The notes under the pieces are model-generated. The model was not told the origin of the DNA, made no database searches, and saw nothing but the letters and a program-made list of their open reading frames with translations. From Butyrivibrio sp. XPD2002 (GTDB lineage Bacteria; Bacillota; Clostridia; Lachnospirales; Lachnospiraceae), in assembly GCF_000423945.1 (NCBI RefSeq), contig NZ_AUIY01000001.1, forward strand, positions 124,001-188,000: a DNA stretch of 64,000 nucleotides, in the 5' to 3' direction. Below, in pieces: positions 19,799 through 28,038 of the stretch (its first letter is position 1; each line of letters begins with the position of its first letter). Made by a program: the position numbers and the translations under genes.

Positions 19799-20974
19799 AT
19801 GAAAGAGGTAAATATTCAAAAGCAATCAGACGGTTTACTTATTGAACTTATAGGTAGAATTGATTCAAACAATGCGCCTCAGGTAGAGGAAAGCATGAAG
19901 GAAGCATTTGATTCTCCCGATGAAGTGGTTATTGATGCTCAGAATCTGGAATATATTTCCAGTGCCGGACTCCGTGTTCTCCTTCATTTAAGAAAAACTA
20001 AGAAGAATCTGAGAATAATAAATGTGAGCTCAGAGGTATATGAGATATTTGATATGACAGGCTTTAATCAGATGATGACTGTTGAGAAGGCTTACAAGGT
20101 TGTCAGCGTTGAAGGCTGTGAAGTTATAGGTAAGGGTGCTAATGGCATTCTGTACAGAATTGATAGCGATAATGTTGTCAAGGTTTATAAAAATGCGGAT
20201 GCCCTTAATGATATTCAGCATGAGAGAGAGGTTGCAAGGCTTGCGCTTGTCCTTGGAATACCTACTGCAATATCCTATGATGTTGTAAAGGTTGGAGACA
20301 GCTACGGATCAGTATTTGAGCTCTTAAATGCAACATCCTTTTCAAAGATTCTGGCAACAGAGCCTGATAAGTTTGACTGGTGCGTAAATGAGTTTGCAGG
20401 TCTCCTTAAGAAAATTCATGAGACTGAGGTTCCTGAAGGGAAGCTTCCCAGCATTAAGGAAACGGCTCTTAAATGGACTGAATTCGATAAGGATTATTTA
20501 CCTGTTGAATCTTATGAAAAGCTTAAGTCACTTATCGAAAAGGTGCCTGAATCCAATCATATGATCCATGGTGATTATCATACCAACAATATTGAGCTTC
20601 AGGACGGTGAGGTTCTCCTCATCGATATGGATACTCTGGCAGTTGGACATCCTATTTTCGAGCTTGCATCCATTTACAATGCATTTATTGGTTTCTATGA
20701 AGTCAATAAAGAAGGATGTAAGGATTTCCTTAAGATCAGCAGTGATGAAGCTATTAAGTTCTTTAACAAGGCAATGTCTGTTTATCTTGGCACGGAAGAT
20801 GAGGACAGAATAAAAGAGGTTGTAGATAAAGCCAGAATTGTAGGCTATACAAGAATTATCAGAAGAAATATCAGACGCGGTGCACTTGAAAATGAAACCG
20901 GTAAGCAGGAAATAGAGCTTTGGACAAAAGAGCTCATAGAACTCCTTGACAGAATTGATACGTTGGAATTCTAA
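19799..20974 (+). CDS. STAS domain fused to APH-type kinase
   Basis: A 391-residue fusion. Residues 1-100 are a STAS domain nearly superimposable on the one at 16164, with the same phosphoacceptor region (S54/S55). Residues 105-390 are an aminoglycoside/choline-kinase-like domain (TIGR02172-like): glycine loop GKGANG 111-116, K128 in VVKVY, catalytic H257-G-D259 with N264, and metal-binding D276/D278 in LLIDMD. The APH fold phosphorylates small molecules or proteins, and the substrate is unknown. Fusion to STAS suggests the kinase is switched by, or reads out, the phosphorylation state of the STAS half. ATG at 19799 follows GGAGAAGAGG; an earlier in-frame start would lie inside the synthase gene. 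It overlaps nothing and is 31 bases after the synthase stop. Confidence 0.87.
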   Translation: MKEVNIQKQSDGLLIELIGRIDSNNAPQVEESMKEAFDSPDEVVIDAQNLEYISSAGLRVLLHLRKTKKNLRIINVSSEVYEIFDMTGFNQMMTVEKAYKVVSVEGCEVIGKGANGILYRIDSDNVVKVYKNADALNDIQHEREVARLALVLGIPTAISYDVVKVGDSYGSVFELLNATSFSKILATEPDKFDWCVNEFAGLLKKIHETEVPEGKLPSIKETALKWTEFDKDYLPVESYEKLKSLIEKVPESNHMIHGDYHTNNIELQDGEVLLIDMDTLAVGHPIFELASIYNAFIGFYEVNKEGCKDFLKISSDEAIKFFNKAMSVYLGTEDEDRIKEVVDKARIVGYTRIIRRNIRRGALENETGKQEIELWTKELIELLDRIDTLEF

Positions 20975-21028
20975 GCTTTTCAAAATATTCGAAACTATTA
21001 GTTTGAAGCACCAAAAAGGATGGGGGTT

Positions 21029-21433
21029 ATGAAAGAACTAAAAATCGATGCAAAAGTTGAAAATCTTCCCAAGGTTTTGGAATTTATTGACAGCGAGCTT
21101 GAAAATGACGGCTGTGATATGAAAAATCAGATGAAGATTGATATGGCTGTTGAAGAGCTGTTTGTCAATATCGCTCATTATGCATATAGGGACAAGGTTG
21201 GAGATGCTGTGATCCGTTATGAAATTGAAGGAAACAGCGCGGCAATTACCCTTATAGATAGCGGAAGTCATTATGATCCTCTTGCCAAGGATGATCCTGA
21301 TGTTACACTTTCAGCTGAAGAGAGGCAGATTGGCGGTCTTGGTATTTATATGGTTAAGAACAGCATGGATGATGTTCGCTATGAATACAAGGACAATAAA
21401 AATATTACTACGATAGTAAAATCTATTAACTGA
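21029..21433 (+). CDS. RsbW/SpoIIAB-type serine kinase (anti-sigma-like HATPase)
   Basis: A 134-residue GHKL ATPase. The N-box is in MAVEELFVNIAHYAY, the G1 box in LIDSGSHYDPL and the G2 region in GGLGIYMVKNSMD. In partner-switching systems it phosphorylates STAS antagonists on serine and holds a target protein when the antagonist is phosphorylated. No sigma factor gene is nearby, so the target may be the synthase, the STAS-kinase or a distant factor. ATG at 21029 is chosen because the alternative ATG at 21020 is within the AAGGATGGGGG ribosome binding site. It lies 54 bases after the STAS-kinase gene and 17 before the phosphatase. Confidence 0.88.
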   Translation: MKELKIDAKVENLPKVLEFIDSELENDGCDMKNQMKIDMAVEELFVNIAHYAYRDKVGDAVIRYEIEGNSAAITLIDSGSHYDPLAKDDPDVTLSAEERQIGGLGIYMVKNSMDDVRYEYKDNKNITTIVKSIN

Positions 21434-21450
21434 CCGGATGGACCTATAGA

Positions 21451-23007
21451 ATGGAGTTTATAACTAAGAAACAGAAGAACAGGGCGTATATAGTCTCTGT
21501 AGTTTACTTTTTGATGGTTTTTGTTTGTGCCCAGATGATCTTTATAAGAGGCATAAATAATCTTAAACCAATTTATGTTTTTAATATTAGTGGGGATATT
21601 TTTGGAATGTTGATGGGGGCAGTACTTTTTATATGCTGTCTCATTGACGTCCAGAAAACAGGATCAAACCTTAAGTGGTTACTATACTTGCTTAATGCGG
21701 CATACATAGCACTTTTTACAGATGCAATAGCATGGCTGGTAGATGGAGTTCCAAAGCTTGCGCTTATAAATTACGTGGACAATTTTTTCTATTATTTATG
21801 TGCACCCTTGGAACTATTCTGTTTTTGGAAATATACAGAATCATACTTAGAAACTGACAGAAGAATAGTAAAGCTTATTGATAAATTTCAGGTTGCAGGC
21901 CTTTTTATATCTTTATTCATGAGGATTAGCAACATATTTACAGGAATTTACTATTACGTGTCACCAGATGGGTTATACCATAGAAGTCCTTTATATCTGA
22001 TCTCTATGATATATGTTTTCTCATCAACGGCAGCCACGCTTTTGGTAGTTGTGTGGGAGAGGAAAAATCTTCAAAGATATCAGATTATAACGTTTTTTAT
22101 GTATGCAATTGCACCTCTGATAGTATCAATATTGACTATAAGAGTGTATGGGCTTTCTATCATAAGCGGTGTACTGATGCTGGTAATACTGCTAATGTAT
22201 TGCATGCTCAATGTCCTTCAGGGAAGGGATAAGGCTATTGCTGACAGGGATCTTATGCTTGCTTCTTCAATTCAGGAGCATGTGCTTCCAAGAATTTTCC
22301 CGCCTTTTCCTGACAGAAATGAATTTGATCTATATGCTTCAATGACTCCTGCCAAGGAGGTCGGTGGAGACTTTTATGATTTCTTTATGATAGATGATAA
22401 CCATCTGGCTGTTGTAATAGCTGATGTTTCGGGTAAAGGTGTACCGGCAGCGCTGTTTATGATGGTATCAAGAACGATCATTAAGAATCAGGGATTGTAT
22501 TCAAGAAAAATGAATCCCTGTACTATTTTGCAGAAGGTAAATAACCAGCTATGTGAGGGAAATGAGCTTGAGCTGTTTGTAACTGCATGGCTTGGAATTA
22601 TTGATATATCTACAGGAATAATGGATTACGCTAATGCGGGACATGAATATCCCTGCATCAGAACCGGTGGAGGGAATTTCACTTTATTAAAGGAAAAGCA
22701 TTCACCGCCTCTTGCAACAATGGAAGGACTTTCCTTCAGAGGAGGCCAGCTAAAGCTTCAGCCCGGTGATGCTTTGTACATCTATACAGATGGAGTTACC
22801 GAGGCTACCAATTCCAAGAATCTGCTCTTTGGTAACGACAGAATGCTAAGCGCACTTAATGAGGATCCGGATGCAGATCCTATTACTCTTGATAAACATG
22901 TAAGGAATCGTATCACGGAATTCGTTAAGGATGCACCACAGTTTGATGATATCACAATGCTATGCCTTAAGTACTATGGGGCTGATGCGGGCGCTGAGGT
23001 GGTATAA
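21451..23007 (+). CDS. Membrane-anchored SpoIIE/PP2C-type serine phosphatase
   Basis: A 518-residue protein with about eight N-terminal membrane helices (roughly 10-260, 7TM-receptor-like arrangement), a short linker helix and a cytosolic SpoIIE phosphatase domain (about 275-515). Metal-binding aspartates are D307 in EVGGDFYDFF, D325 in IADVSGKG, the YTDGVTEA aspartate and the FDDITML aspartate. It is expected to dephosphorylate the STAS proteins encoded at 16164 and 19799, releasing them to bind the kinase encoded at 21029. The membrane region is the likely signal input, with unknown ligand. The ribosome binding site is weak and the gene is 17 bases from the kinase gene, which suggests coupling. 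Confidence 0.9.
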   Translation: MEFITKKQKNRAYIVSVVYFLMVFVCAQMIFIRGINNLKPIYVFNISGDIFGMLMGAVLFICCLIDVQKTGSNLKWLLYLLNAAYIALFTDAIAWLVDGVPKLALINYVDNFFYYLCAPLELFCFWKYTESYLETDRRIVKLIDKFQVAGLFISLFMRISNIFTGIYYYVSPDGLYHRSPLYLISMIYVFSSTAATLLVVVWERKNLQRYQIITFFMYAIAPLIVSILTIRVYGLSIISGVLMLVILLMYCMLNVLQGRDKAIADRDLMLASSIQEHVLPRIFPPFPDRNEFDLYASMTPAKEVGGDFYDFFMIDDNHLAVVIADVSGKGVPAALFMMVSRTIIKNQGLYSRKMNPCTILQKVNNQLCEGNELELFVTAWLGIIDISTGIMDYANAGHEYPCIRTGGGNFTLLKEKHSPPLATMEGLSFRGGQLKLQPGDALYIYTDGVTEATNSKNLLFGNDRMLSALNEDPDADPITLDKHVRNRITEFVKDAPQFDDITMLCLKYYGADAGAEVV

Positions 23008-23042
23008 CTTATAAAAAAATAATTTTGAGTGAGGTGGAGTTT

Positions 23043-23729
23043 ATGGAAAAAATGTACAAGGAAATTGAGAAGGAGCCTATTTGCAGATCAAAGAGAATTA
23101 TCATAACCTGCAAGGACAATAATCTTGAGGCTGATTTTGGTAAGGCCAGAGATAATCTTCAGGAATGCCAGCTTCTTCCTAAGGATAACCTTCATATGGA
23201 GCTCCTTTTTGAAGAGACTGCCTTAATGCTTGAGCAGATCACAAAGGATTTCTCGGCAATGCTTTGGTTTGAAAAGTTTGAGCATTACTGCTGCCTTAAG
23301 CTCACAGCAAAAACCGACATGTCCTTTGAAAAGAAGGAAGAGCTTCTTGGTATGGCTACAGATGGTAAAAATGCCATGGCTAAGGGTTTTATGGCAAAGA
23401 TTGCTGATATCATTGAGACCGGACTTCTTGACTTTGACTATGTTGGAAGACTTCAGCAGGAATATGGTGGAGTAAGTGTTGGATTTGGAAGTATGGGTAT
23501 TTATGATGGCATGGGCGGAATTGCAGATCTTGGATCTGCCTGGTCATTATCTGACTATAAGCTTTCACTTTCAGATGCCATTGAGGAAGATGAGCAGGAT
23601 GACGCTACTCAGGAAGCCTGGGATGAGCTGGAGAAATCAATCGTTGCCAATATTGCAACTGATGTAATCGTAGGAACAAAGAGTAACACAATAGAGATGA
23701 CAATTATTAAAGAACTAAAAAATGAATAA
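23043..23729 (+). CDS. Unknown protein, possibly a degenerate HATPase-like regulator
   Basis: A 228-residue soluble, acidic protein that I do not recognise with certainty. MELLFEETALMLEQI (about 60-75) resembles the helix carrying the N-box of RsbW-like kinases but lacks the asparagine. The C-terminal GTKSNTIEMTIIKEL resembles the last strand of a GHKL fold. In between there is a glycine-rich stretch (GGVSVGFGSMGIYDGMGG) and an acidic stretch EEDEQDD. It could be a nucleotide-free GHKL relative working with the partner-switching genes just upstream. ATG at 23043 is chosen with GAGGTGG upstream (23031-23037), rather than the TTG at 23025. Its last 8 bases overlap the Gx transporter gene. Confidence 0.6.
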   Translation: MEKMYKEIEKEPICRSKRIIITCKDNNLEADFGKARDNLQECQLLPKDNLHMELLFEETALMLEQITKDFSAMLWFEKFEHYCCLKLTAKTDMSFEKKEELLGMATDGKNAMAKGFMAKIADIIETGLLDFDYVGRLQQEYGGVSVGFGSMGIYDGMGGIADLGSAWSLSDYKLSLSDAIEEDEQDDATQEAWDELEKSIVANIATDVIVGTKSNTIEMTIIKELKNE

Positions 23730-24222
23730 GACCCTAAATATCAAACAAATTTCTACTCTTGGACTTTTACTTGCTTATGCAATGATATTGTCTTATATTG
23801 AATCTCTTTTTCCATTTTTTGGCGGAGTCCCGGGCATGAAGCTCGGTCTCCCCAATATGGTTATAGTGCTTCTTCTCTATAGCTTTGGATGGGAATCAGG
23901 GATAGTAATAAATATACTTAGGATTATTCTTACAGGATTATTGTTTGGAACCATGTTTGGAATAATGTTTTCTGCGGCAGGTGCTGTGGTGAGCTTTCTT
24001 GTAATGATCCTGGTAAAGAAAACGAATATTTTTGATATCAGAGGAGTAAGTATCTGCGGTGGCATAGCCCATAATGTGGCACAGCTTCTGATTGCCGCAT
24101 TTGTTGTTAAGACCTCAGGCATAGTTTTTTATCTGCCGCTTCTGATGATATCGGGAGCTTTGACCGGCTTTTTAAATGGAATCATAGCCGGGATAATGCT
24201 CAGATATGTTAAATATTTGTAG
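23722..24222 (+). CDS. Gx transporter family protein (heptaprenyl diphosphate synthase component I-like)
   Basis: A 166-residue membrane protein with about five hydrophobic helices and the family features GGVPGMKLGLPNMV and the NILRIILTGLLFGT region. It is annotated in databases as Hpre_diP_synt_I or Gx transporter, but direct evidence for synthase activity is lacking, and an ECF-like substrate-binding role is possible. It starts 8 bases inside the previous gene. In related genomes it is commonly a neighbour of the NusG_II gene, which in this window lies at 15638 on the other side of the synthase block. Confidence 0.8.
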   Translation: MNKTLNIKQISTLGLLLAYAMILSYIESLFPFFGGVPGMKLGLPNMVIVLLLYSFGWESGIVINILRIILTGLLFGTMFGIMFSAAGAVVSFLVMILVKKTNIFDIRGVSICGGIAHNVAQLLIAAFVVKTSGIVFYLPLLMISGALTGFLNGIIAGIMLRYVKYL

Positions 24223-24252
24223 CTGCTTTAACGCCTTTGCGGAGGTATTTTA

Positions 24253-27200
24253 GTGAACAAGAAAAAGCAGGCAGCTGGCGTAATTATCATCGTACTTATA
24301 GCTCTTATAATCGTTAACAGTCTTAATCTGGTGCTTGTATTTAAGACAACAGCTGATGAAACCATCAATGCAGGAAAATATCAGCTTGAAAGTATCGGCG
24401 CTGAGCTTGAAAACGGCATTAATAACGCCAAAAATTTAACAGCAGAATATTCTTATAAAGCACAAGCCATTTCTTCTGATCATGAGGCTCTTGAGTCTTT
24501 TATTTACGAGGCTAAAGAAGAGGTTAAGATCAAAACAGATGGCGTGGGCTTTAATGTTTATGCGGCCGGAACTGATTGGGAAATCATTCCGGAGCTTGAT
24601 GATGAAAATTACTCCGCAACTGACCGTTCATGGTATACAGGTGCGGTTAGAAATAGCGGAAATGTTTATATTGCAGCTCCCTACATAGATGCTGTGTCCG
24701 GTAATATATGTTATTCCGTATCTAAAGCTATTGATAATAATGGAACAGTCTTTGCGATTGACTATACTCTTGCAAAAATTCAGGAACAGATTCAAAAGAT
24801 TTCTATAACTGATAACAACCTCTCTGTTATTGTGACAGAGGAAGGTGTTATTGCGGGCTGCAGCGATGATCGCTATGTAGGAACTTTTCTTGCAGATTCA
24901 TATCCGGACTACGTTGGAATATTTAACGTTGCCAAGGGATCCACTGAAACAGTTTCCAGTAAGATAAGAAAAGGACTGGTAAATGATAATCTGTTTGCCA
25001 CAGGAACCAACTCCGGCTGGTATCTTATTGTTTGTATAAATGATTGGGAGCTCTATCGCAATTCTTATGTCTGGCTCGTTGGAGCCATGATTCTTAATGT
25101 CATTTTGTTTTCAGTAGTATTTGCGCTTTATTTCATCAGTAAGTCAAATGAGATCAAGGCACAGGAAGCACTTGAGGAAAAGGAAGATTTCCTTAAGACT
25201 GTTTCCGGCAATCTGAAAACTCCCCTTAATCAGATCTTAAATAATGCGGATTCAACAGTCTTTGATGAGGACATGAACTACGAGGCAAGGTTTAAGACCA
25301 TACAGGAGGCCTCGATTCAGCTATCTGAATATATTCATCAGATCATCAGTTACTCAAATTATGTTAAAGGTGAAAACCAGAAGCATGCCAGACTGAATGT
25401 AAAAAAGTATGCAAGGGTAAGCTCCAGGTTCAGGAATATTATCATTATTCTCATGTGCATTACTATGCTTATAAGTGTTTTCTCGATCAGCTGGATGACA
25501 TCCAGATGGTGCAGAGCCAGAATGCAGGAAGCGGTGGGCGAATATGAGAGCCAGGTATCCGAGTGGACTGTATCTCAAAAGAGCATACTTGATATGTTCT
25601 GTAATGACATTGCAACGAATCCCGGCATTTTGAATGATTATAATGAGACCATTACGTATCTTGACCGCGTTACAGCCTGCTATGATCAGATTTCAGCTAC
25701 TTACATTGCAAATAAGGAATTTTCACCTACGGTTTTCATGAATAATGGCTGGAAGCCTGGAACTGATTTTAGAATTGAAGACAGACAGTGGTATATGGAT
25801 ACCATAAATTCTGAGTCCGGCTTTAATATTTCAAGTCCGTATATTGATGCTCAGACAGGTCTTTACTGTATAACTTTTTCGCAGGAGGTATTTGATAAGA
25901 ATACAGGAGATTTCCTGGGCGTATTTGGTATAGATTTTTATATTGATAAGCTTGTGGAAATCCTTGGAAATTCATATTCTAATGAGAGCTATGCGTTCCT
26001 TACCGATGCCAGAGGAGTAATAATCAATCACCCCTATGGCACCTATCAGATGACAAAGGACAGATCCACCAATATAGCATCACTTCCCTATAAGGATGCT
26101 TATAAGAATCAGGAAACAGTAGATATTATCAAGGATTACGACAGCGTCTATAAAGTAATTATCGCTGAAAAGAGTAGCGTTTCAGATTTTACTGTTTTTG
26201 TTGTGTTTAACTTCCTTGCAATTTATGGTAGGACAATCCTTTATGGATCGATAGCATTCTTTGTATCACTTATCTGCGTGATTATTATTTACAGGCTCCT
26301 TGGTGGCCTTATCACATGGCAGGATGAGATGAATACAAAGCTGCAGGAATCTGCTGATGCGGCAATTGCAGCAGGTAAGGCTAAGAGTGATTTCCTTGCT
26401 ATGATGTCCCATGAGATCAGAACACCTATAAATGCGATCATCGGTATGAATGAGATGATCATAAGAGAGTGCTCTTCCGATGATATTAAGGGATATGCTG
26501 CGAATATTCAGAGTGCCTCAAAGACGCTGCTTACTCTTATTAACAGTATCCTTGACTTCTCTAAGATTGAAGAAGGTAAGCTTGAAATTGTTAATGTTAA
26601 TTATGAGACAAAATCCCTTCTTGCAGATGTCATCAACATGATAAATGCAAGGATTAAGAAGACTAATCTGGAGTTTAAGCTGGATATTGATCCCAAGCTT
26701 CCTATGGGAATGTACGGCGATGATTTCAGAATAAAGCAGGTAATCCTTAATCTTTTGACAAACGCTGTTAAATATACAGAAAAGGGTAGCGTTACTTTAT
26801 CCATTGTCGGAACGGAAATAGGAAAAGAACATATCATGCTTGATGTAAAGATTTCTGATACGGGTATTGGTATCCGTGACGCAGATATCGATAAGCTCAA
26901 TATGTCCTTCCAGAGATTCGATCAAAGAAGAAATAAAAATATCGAAGGTACAGGACTTGGAATAGCTATTGTTACAAGTCTTCTTGAGATGATGGGAAGT
27001 AACCTCAAGGTAAAGAGTGTTTACGGTGAAGGTTCAGAGTTTTCATTTGAATTAAAGCAGAAGGTAATTGACTGGAGACATATAGGTGAGTTTGATATCA
27101 ACAATATCATCATGGAAGCTGAGCAGGATGAGGATAAATATCTTGTTGCTGAATACGCTGAAATTCTCGTTGTTGATGATAACGATATGAACCTTGCGGT

Positions 27201-28014
27201 AATGAAGAGTCTTCTTAAGAGAAACAGGATTAAGCCTGATTTTGCATCGAGTGGTCAGGAGTGTATTGATAAGGTAAGTACCAAGCACTATGACATTATC
27301 ATGCTCGATCACATGATGCCTGAGATGGATGGTATTGAGACACTTATCAAGATAAGAGAAAAGAAGCTCTTAAGAAAGGATACCACTGTAATTGCTCTTA
27401 CGGCTAACGCTGTTCTGGGAGCAAAGGAAGAGTATATTGCAGCAGGCTTTGATGACTATCTCTCCAAGCCTGTTGATCCCAAGAGTCTTGAAAAGCTCCT
27501 TTCCAAGTATCTGCCTTCCTTCAAGGTTTCTTATGTTCAAAATGAAGAAGAGGAAGCTAAGGAAGAGAAGAAGGCTGTTAAGGGGCCTGATCTTGATGAG
27601 GATATCATTGAGTTTGTACCTACAGGTGAAGTGGGCGCAATAGTGGCTGAAGATAATGATGCAATTGATGACCTCAGAGACCTTGAATATCTGAAGGTTG
27701 ACGAAGCAGTGGGCCTTTGCGGAACAGAGGATGCTTATATAACAATTCTGCAGATGTTTATCAGAAGTGCTGATGCCAAGGAAAAGCGCATCAGGGAGCT
27801 CTATGAAGCTAAGGATATAAAGAACTATATTATTGAGATGCATGCGCTTAAGAGTTCAGCCAGACTTATTGGTGCTGATGAATTTAGCGAGCTTGCAAGA
27901 GAGCTTGAATTTGCAGGAAAAGATAACAAAATTGAGACAATTGACGAAAAAACTGGAGCAATTTTCGAATGGTATGATAGAATTAAAGATGATATAAGTT
28001 ATATTTTAGAGTAA
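24253..28014 (+). CDS. Hybrid histidine kinase with duplicated Cache sensors and a dead internal HisKA
   Basis: A 1253-residue membrane sensor. Order: membrane helix (8-30), Cache domain 1 (about 35-270, WYTGAVRNSGNVYIAAPYID), helix (about 275-298), pseudo-HisKA (about 308-375) in which the phosphorylated histidine is replaced by G319 (SGNLKTPLN), helix (about 395-418), Cache domain 2 (about 425-655, RQWYMDTINS...ISSPYIDA), helix (about 655-685), active HisKA with H720 (SHEIRTPIN), GHKL ATPase (about 825-940), REC with D1019 (MLDHMMPEMDG) and an Hpt domain with H1197 (MHALKSSARL). It looks like a sensor-HisKA unit duplicated in tandem, with the first catalytic half lost. Start is GTG at 24253 after GGAGG. 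The REC-GGDEF gene follows after 18 bases and is the probable phosphorelay target. Confidence 0.9.
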   Translation: MNKKKQAAGVIIIVLIALIIVNSLNLVLVFKTTADETINAGKYQLESIGAELENGINNAKNLTAEYSYKAQAISSDHEALESFIYEAKEEVKIKTDGVGFNVYAAGTDWEIIPELDDENYSATDRSWYTGAVRNSGNVYIAAPYIDAVSGNICYSVSKAIDNNGTVFAIDYTLAKIQEQIQKISITDNNLSVIVTEEGVIAGCSDDRYVGTFLADSYPDYVGIFNVAKGSTETVSSKIRKGLVNDNLFATGTNSGWYLIVCINDWELYRNSYVWLVGAMILNVILFSVVFALYFISKSNEIKAQEALEEKEDFLKTVSGNLKTPLNQILNNADSTVFDEDMNYEARFKTIQEASIQLSEYIHQIISYSNYVKGENQKHARLNVKKYARVSSRFRNIIIILMCITMLISVFSISWMTSRWCRARMQEAVGEYESQVSEWTVSQKSILDMFCNDIATNPGILNDYNETITYLDRVTACYDQISATYIANKEFSPTVFMNNGWKPGTDFRIEDRQWYMDTINSESGFNISSPYIDAQTGLYCITFSQEVFDKNTGDFLGVFGIDFYIDKLVEILGNSYSNESYAFLTDARGVIINHPYGTYQMTKDRSTNIASLPYKDAYKNQETVDIIKDYDSVYKVIIAEKSSVSDFTVFVVFNFLAIYGRTILYGSIAFFVSLICVIIIYRLLGGLITWQDEMNTKLQESADAAIAAGKAKSDFLAMMSHEIRTPINAIIGMNEMIIRECSSDDIKGYAANIQSASKTLLTLINSILDFSKIEEGKLEIVNVNYETKSLLADVINMINARIKKTNLEFKLDIDPKLPMGMYGDDFRIKQVILNLLTNAVKYTEKGSVTLSIVGTEIGKEHIMLDVKISDTGIGIRDADIDKLNMSFQRFDQRRNKNIEGTGLGIAIVTSLLEMMGSNLKVKSVYGEGSEFSFELKQKVIDWRHIGEFDINNIIMEAEQDEDKYLVAEYAEILVVDDNDMNLAVMKSLLKRNRIKPDFASSGQECIDKVSTKHYDIIMLDHMMPEMDGIETLIKIREKKLLRKDTTVIALTANAVLGAKEEYIAAGFDDYLSKPVDPKSLEKLLSKYLPSFKVSYVQNEEEEAKEEKKAVKGPDLDEDIIEFVPTGEVGAIVAEDNDAIDDLRDLEYLKVDEAVGLCGTEDAYITILQMFIRSADAKEKRIRELYEAKDIKNYIIEMHALKSSARLIGADEFSELARELEFAGKDNKIETIDEKTGAIFEWYDRIKDDISYILE

Positions 28015-28038
28015 AACTTATATGGAGGAAGATTGACA

